Shown here piece after piece: positions 6,565 to 10,000 of a stretch of 10,000 nucleotides of DNA. Below the pieces are notes generated by a model. It was not told where the DNA came from. It ran no database searches and saw nothing but the letters and a program-made list of their open reading frames with translations. The position numbers were made by a program, and so were the translations under genes. This DNA is from Magnetospirillum sp. (GTDB lineage: Bacteria > Pseudomonadota > Alphaproteobacteria > Rhodospirillales > Magnetospirillaceae): positions 1-10,000 of the forward strand of contig JAIWOG010000053.1 in the NCBI GenBank assembly GCA_020217035.1, read 5' to 3'. Numbering within the stretch: the first letter of the stretch is position 1; every line of letters begins with the position of its first letter.

Positions 6565-6927
6565 ATGTTCCAAACCCACCTGACCAACGCCGCCAATGTC
6601 CACGCCAGCGAAATCCAGTTGCGCCGCGTCGACGACGGCCCCGACCAACTGGTCGCCATGGTGCGCGGCGACGCGGTGCTGATGGCCGAGTTGGACGAGA
6701 TCCAGGCCATGGACATGCTGTCCCAGGCATTCGCCGCCTGCGACGGCGCCGACCGGTTCACCCCGGGCGCCGCCCGCATGATGCGCATGACCGGCGAACG
6801 CCAGGGCCTGCCGGCCGGCGTCAGCCAAGTGCTGATGCAGTTCATGGCCGCCGGCGGCGGCCGCCGGCTGGTCGGCCGCATCGCCTATGAAGGCGACGTC
6901 TGCTGCGGGAGCTGCGGCGGCGGCTGA
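6565..6927 (+). CDS. Hypothetical protein with C-terminal CCxxC motif
   Basis: 120 residues, ATG at 6565 with GGGG at 6555-6558; an upstream in-frame ATG at 6478 is possible but adds glycine-rich, less convincing sequence. The codons strongly favour G or C in the third position, typical of real genes in this window, and the reverse strand shows no alternative gene. The protein opens with polar helix-like sequence (LTNAANVHASEIQLRRVDDGPDQLVAMVRGDAVLMAE in two pieces), is methionine-rich in the middle (AMDMLSQAF, RMMRMTGE), and ends in a glycine-rich tail with Cys113, Cys114 and Cys117 (CCGSCGGG). That cluster could bind a metal or an iron-sulfur site, or take part in redox chemistry. No signal peptide or membrane span. 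I recognise no family. It converges on the sugar aminotransferase gene 23 bases away and diverges from the ABC operon. Confidence 0.65.
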   Translation: MFQTHLTNAANVHASEIQLRRVDDGPDQLVAMVRGDAVLMAELDEIQAMDMLSQAFAACDGADRFTPGAARMMRMTGERQGLPAGVSQVLMQFMAAGGGRRLVGRIAYEGDVCCGSCGGG

Positions 6928-6950
6928 TGCCAAGTCCCGATGTGTGACGC

Positions 6951-8078
6951 TTATCCGGTCTTGGCCGGATCCAGGGCGCCGCGAACCGTCACCACCACCT
7001 GCTGCTGTTCGGCCGGTGACAGATAGGGATGCATGGGCAGGCTGACCACCTCGGTGGCCAGTCGTTCCGACACCGGCACGCCGCCAGGGGCGACCGGGTA
7101 ATCGGCGTACCCGGTCTGACGGTTGAGCGGACGCGGATAATAGATCCCGGTGGGAATGCCGGCTGCCCGGCAGGCGGCGATGACGGCATCGCGGTGCGGG
7201 GTGCGCAGGGTGTATTGCGCCCACACCGAACGGCTGGCGGCCGGGACGACGGGCAATGCCGCCATGTCGGAGAAGGCGGCGCCATAGGTTTCCGCCACCC
7301 GCTGCCGGGCCTCGATCTCGGCCGGGAACACTGTCAGTTTTTCCAGCAGGATGGCGGCCTGGATAGTGTCGAGGCGGGAATTCACCCCCACCCGCACGTT
7401 GTCGTATTTGTCGCCGCCCTTGCCGTGTACTCGCAACGACCGCAGCAATTCGGCCTTGGCGCCGTCGTCGGTGAACACCGCTCCGCCGTCGCCATAGCAG
7501 CCCAGGGGCTTGGCCGGGAAAAAGCTGGTGGTGGTGTAGTCGGCCAAGGTGCCGACGCGCTTGCCGCTGCGTTCGGCGCCGAAGGATTGGGCGGCGTCGG
7601 CGACCATGATCATGGCGTGGGCGGCGGCGATGCGGCCCAGGGCATGGTAATCGGCGGGCAGCCCGAACAGGTCCACCGCCACCACCATGCGCGGCCGCAG
7701 CCCGGCGGCGCGGGCGGCGCCCACCGCCGCGTCCAGGCTGGCCGGATCCATGTTGAAGCTGTCGGCCAGGACGTCGACGAAGACCGGGGTGGCCCCGGTC
7801 AGCGGCACAACCTCGGCGCTGGCGACGAAGGTGAAGGCGGGGACGAAGACGGCGTCGCCAGGCCCGATTCCCTCGGCCAGCAGCACCAGGGTCAGGGCGT
7901 CGGTGCCATTGGCGCAGGTCACGGTATGGGCGGCGCCGCAGAACGCCGACAGACGTTGTTCCAGTTCCGCCACTTCCGGCCCCATGATGAAGCCGCCATG
8001 GTCGAGGACGCGGGCGATGCGGGCGTCGATACGATTCCGCAAGGGGGCCATCTGGGCCTTGAGGTCGATGAAATCCAT
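6951..8078 (-). CDS. wbpE: WbpE-like UDP-2-acetamido-2-deoxy-3-oxo-glucuronate aminotransferase (DegT/DnrJ/EryC1/StrS family)
   Basis: 375 residues, ATG at 8078, five bases after the upstream stop codon. A PLP-dependent sugar aminotransferase of the StrS/DegT class. The N-terminus 'MDFIDLKAQMAPLRNRIDARI' region and 'GPEVAELEQRL' match WbpE well. 'CANGTDAL' (55-62) binds phosphate, Asp161 in 'VADAAQSFGA' should contact the PLP pyridine nitrogen, and Lys190 in 'TTSFFPAKPLGCYGDGGA' is the Schiff-base lysine. 'VGVNSRLDTIQAAIL' and 'SLPMHPYLS' are other close landmarks. It would transfer an amino group, usually from glutamate, to C3 of UDP-3-oxo-GlcNAcA, giving UDP-GlcNAc3NA in the cytoplasm. The preceding gene supplies the flanking oxidation and acetylation steps, which strengthens the assignment. 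Length is normal for the family. Specificity for the C3 keto uronate is inferred from similarity plus context; a related aminosugar is possible. Confidence 0.88.
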   Translation of the reverse strand: MDFIDLKAQMAPLRNRIDARIARVLDHGGFIMGPEVAELEQRLSAFCGAAHTVTCANGTDALTLVLLAEGIGPGDAVFVPAFTFVASAEVVPLTGATPVFVDVLADSFNMDPASLDAAVGAARAAGLRPRMVVAVDLFGLPADYHALGRIAAAHAMIMVADAAQSFGAERSGKRVGTLADYTTTSFFPAKPLGCYGDGGAVFTDDGAKAELLRSLRVHGKGGDKYDNVRVGVNSRLDTIQAAILLEKLTVFPAEIEARQRVAETYGAAFSDMAALPVVPAASRSVWAQYTLRTPHRDAVIAACRAAGIPTGIYYPRPLNRQTGYADYPVAPGGVPVSERLATEVVSLPMHPYLSPAEQQQVVVTVRGALDPAKTG

Positions 8079-8083
8079 GGCGG

Positions 8084-9667
8084 TCAGCTTTCTTCGGCGG
8101 CGACCGACCCGTCGCGACGACGGTGGCGCCGGCCGCAAGCCGGACAGGCGCAATCGGCCCAGTCGTCGGCGGGCAGGCGTTCGCCGCAGACACAGACATG
8201 ACCGATGATTCGGGCCGGGTTGCCCACCACCAGGGCGTGGTCGGGCACGTCGCGGGTGACCACGGCGCCGGCGCCGACCATGGCATGGCGGCCGATTGTG
8301 TGGCCGCAGACGATGGTGGCATTGGCGCCGATGGTGGCGCCACGCTTGACCAGGGTGGGCCGGAACTCGGCCTTGCGGTTGATTTCGGCGCGGGGGTTCA
8401 GGACGTTGGTGAACACCATGCTGGGGCCGCAGAAGACCCCGTCTTCCAGGGTGACGCCCTGGTAGACGCTGACGTTGTTCTGGATCTTGCAGCGGTCGCC
8501 GATCACGGCGTGCGGACCGATGCTGACGTTCTGGCCGACGACGCAATCGCGGCCGATCCGGCTGTGGGGCAGGACGTGGCTGAAATGCCAGATGCGGGTC
8601 CCCTCGCCGATGTCGGCGGGGGCGTCGATGATGGCGGTGGGATGGATGAACGGATCGTCGGCGCCATGGGGTGCGGCCATCGGAACCGGAACGCTGCTTT
8701 CCAGCGAATGCTGCGCCGCTTCCAGAACCTGCAGGACCCGCAATGCCTCGGCCCCGTCGGTGACCGGCTGGCGGTCGTGGGCGATGCAATCCAGGAAATG
8801 GGCGCATTCCAGTTTCAACGGTTCCGCCGGATCGAGGGGCACGGCCTCGCCCTCGGCCCGTTCCGGCACCGGCTCGCCCGCCTTCCAGTGGATGCGGTGG
8901 GAATATAGGGTGATCTTCTCGGCCCAGTCGCGACTGTCGTCGAACACCGCCATGCCGGTTTCCCCGACCACCACCAGTTTCTGTTCCTTGAAGGGATGCA
9001 GCCAGCTGACATGGATGTGGGCGGCCAGTCCGCTGGCGAAGCTGAGATGGGTGGTGGTGACGTCGGCGATGGATTTGTTGAGGAAATTGTGGCCGATGGC
9101 CAGCACCTGGTCGGGCATGGCCCCGGCCAGGGCCAGGATCATCGAGATGTCGTGGGGGGCGAAGCTCCACAGGATGTTTTCTTCGCTGCGCACCTTGCCC
9201 AGGTTCATCCGGTGCGACTGGATATAGCGCAGCTTGCCCAGCCGCCCGGCGGCGCAGATGCCGGCCAAGGTGACGAAGGCCGGGTGGTGGCGCAGCAGAT
9301 GGCCGACCATCAGCAGGCGGCCCTGGCGCCGCGCCAGATCGCACAATTGCCGGGCCTGGGATTCGTGCAGGGCCAGTGGCTTTTCGCAAAGGACGTGCTT
9401 GCCGGCTTCCAGGGCTTGGCGGACCTGGTCGAAATGGGTGGCGGCCGGGGTGGCGACGACGATGCCGTCGATGGCGGGATCGGCCAGGATGGCGGCACTG
9501 TCGCGCACCGGCACGCCATGGCGCAGGGCTTGCGCCGCGGCTATGGCGGGGTTGCAGTCGGAGATCGCCGCCAAGGCTCCAAGCTGGCTGAAGTTGCGGA
9601 CAAGGTTGGCCCCCCAATGGCCGCAACCGATGACGGCGACCTGGGGGGGGATGCCAGGACTGGACAT
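8084..9667 (-). CDS. Fused Gfo/Idh/MocA dehydrogenase (WbpB-like) and hexapeptide N-acetyltransferase (WbpD-like)
   Basis: 527 residues from the ATG at 9667, chosen because an AGGCGAG-type ribosome binding site precedes it; a GTG at 9694 would add nine residues. Residues 9-120 are a NAD(P) Rossmann domain (VAVIGCGHWGANLVRNF; EKP at 95-97) and 121-325 the Gfo/Idh/MocA C-terminal domain, with 'FAPHDIS' (169-175) near the active site. Residues 338-490 are a left-handed beta-helix of hexapeptide repeats (IGEGTRIWHFSHV, IGRDCVVGQNVSIGPHAVIG, NNVSVYQGVTLEDGVFCGPS, then VVGNPARIIG), matching WbpD-type acetyltransferases. The tail carries CxC (492-494) and CxCxxC (506-511), a likely zinc ribbon. The first half would oxidise UDP-GlcNAcA at C3, and the second half would N-acetylate the 3-amino sugar that WbpE makes in between. 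One chain thus brackets the aminotransferase step. In Pseudomonas the two activities are separate proteins. Confidence 0.85.
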   Translation of the reverse strand: MSSPGIPPQVAVIGCGHWGANLVRNFSQLGALAAISDCNPAIAAAQALRHGVPVRDSAAILADPAIDGIVVATPAATHFDQVRQALEAGKHVLCEKPLALHESQARQLCDLARRQGRLLMVGHLLRHHPAFVTLAGICAAGRLGKLRYIQSHRMNLGKVRSEENILWSFAPHDISMILALAGAMPDQVLAIGHNFLNKSIADVTTTHLSFASGLAAHIHVSWLHPFKEQKLVVVGETGMAVFDDSRDWAEKITLYSHRIHWKAGEPVPERAEGEAVPLDPAEPLKLECAHFLDCIAHDRQPVTDGAEALRVLQVLEAAQHSLESSVPVPMAAPHGADDPFIHPTAIIDAPADIGEGTRIWHFSHVLPHSRIGRDCVVGQNVSIGPHAVIGDRCKIQNNVSVYQGVTLEDGVFCGPSMVFTNVLNPRAEINRKAEFRPTLVKRGATIGANATIVCGHTIGRHAMVGAGAVVTRDVPDHALVVGNPARIIGHVCVCGERLPADDWADCACPACGRRHRRRDGSVAAEES

Positions 9668-9705
9668 GTTGCGGTTCTCGCCTTGATCCTGCACGGCAGG
9701 TTGTT

Positions 9706-10000
9706 CTAACCGCCTCTATAATCCTTGGCCGTTCTGAAGAAATCCCTAAGGCGAATGCCGGCATAGCGATAGCTGCCGTCGTTCTGACGGTCGAAGACGT
9801 TAGTGTAGTTCGACCATGAATCGCATCCGGTGCACACCGAATAGCCGTCCAGGTCCATGGCTAGATGCTTGGCGCGAAACTCCTTGAACAGGGGTGTCTG
9901 CCACAATTCTCGTAACGACCGGTCCTTGATGTTGCCAAGAATGACGTCCTTGCTGTCCTTGTACCATTGGAACATCCGACACACATGGACATCGCCGTTG
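9706..10000 (-). CDS. Radical SAM protein, C-terminal SPASM region (5' end outside window)
   Basis: Only about 97 C-terminal codons are present; the frame is open to the right edge and the GTG at 9984 is internal. The visible start 'NGDVHVCRMF' and then 'LGNIKDRSLRELWQTPLFKEFRAKHL' followed by 'CTGCDSW' is the usual SPASM (Fer4_12-like auxiliary cluster) pattern: a glycine-aspartate-valine-x-x-cysteine, a 'GNI...S-L-x-E-L-W' helix, and a late CxxC. SPASM domains bind auxiliary [4Fe-4S] clusters; the catalytic CxxxCxxC radical SAM domain should lie upstream. The stop (TAG, 9708-9706) is 38 bases before the dehydrogenase-acetyltransferase start, so it is probably cotranscribed with the sugar genes. 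Radical SAM/SPASM enzymes in such clusters are common and poorly understood; the substrate is not deducible. Confidence 0.8.
   Translation of the reverse strand, partial: NGDVHVCRMFQWYKDSKDVILGNIKDRSLRELWQTPLFKEFRAKHLAMDLDGYSVCTGCDSWSNYTNVFDRQNDGSYRYAGIRLRDFFRTAKDYRGG

Noticed and set aside
6953..6970. ATCCGG...CCGGAT inverted repeat at the end of the aminotransferase gene as a terminator
   Set aside because: It lies inside the coding region, has only six-base arms and no T-run on either strand.
6469..8343. - strand open frame running from the ABC ATPase across the + gene and the aminotransferase
   Set aside because: Only the part to the left of 6468 is the ATPase; the rest is out of frame with the aminotransferase and has no conserved sequence.
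8338..8700. Hexapeptide-like repeats in the acetyltransferase region considered as DNA repeats
   Set aside because: They reflect the protein beta-helix repeat pattern rather than repeated DNA; no tandem nucleotide repeat is present.

Overview
The window looks like chromosome from a high-GC alphaproteobacterium, most likely of the Rhodospirillales (Magnetospirillum-like). This rests on the strong G/C bias at third codon positions, the style of the peptidoglycan-binding-like protein at 3434-3943, and an ABC/methyltransferase set of a type I associate with alphaproteobacteria. The taxonomic call is inference; there is no rRNA or marker gene here. I count ten genes, two of them cut by the window edges. 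No tRNA, rRNA, CRISPR array, insertion sequence or prophage is visible, and no gap between genes exceeds about 230 bases.

Left part (1-2255, + strand): the C-terminal effector-binding half of a LysR-type regulator, then a 493-residue class III (CaiB/BaiF) CoA-transferase-like protein. The latter has an unusual order: a segment resembling the family's C-terminal half comes before the Rossmann-type half. It converges on a Sel1-repeat protein gene (2268-3389, - strand), and both stop codons lie inside one shared hairpin.

Middle part (2268-6468, - strand, read right to left): an ABC-2 type exporter ATPase (6468-5713), its permease (5716-4916, 4-base overlap) and a SAM-dependent methyltransferase (GTG start at 4912) form a tightly coupled operon that ends in a probable intrinsic terminator near 4144-4169. 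Next come a 228-base intergenic region with inverted repeats, a small peptidoglycan-binding-like protein (3943-3434), and a secreted Sel1-repeat protein (3389-2268). The last two are probably envelope-related.

Right part (6565-10000): a small + strand gene of unknown function with a CCxxC tail (6565-6927) diverges from the ABC operon and converges on a - strand sugar operon. That operon reads, right to left, the SPASM C-terminus of a radical SAM protein (10000-9706), a natural fusion of a Gfo/Idh/MocA sugar dehydrogenase with a left-handed beta-helix N-acetyltransferase (WbpB-like plus WbpD-like, 9667-8084), and a WbpE-like PLP sugar aminotransferase (8078-6951). Together the fusion and the aminotransferase would supply three consecutive steps, oxidation at C3, transamination and N-acetylation, turning UDP-GlcNAcA into UDP-GlcNAc3NAcA, a precursor of 2,3-diacetamido uronic acids in O-antigen or other surface glycans. 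The window therefore probably sits at the edge of a surface-polysaccharide locus.

I see no clear candidate for an entirely new biological system. The most interesting items are the WbpB-WbpD fusion beside a radical SAM gene, the rearranged CoA-transferase, the twin-stop hairpin, the unassigned CCxxC protein, and an ABC ATPase without the usual Q-loop glutamine.
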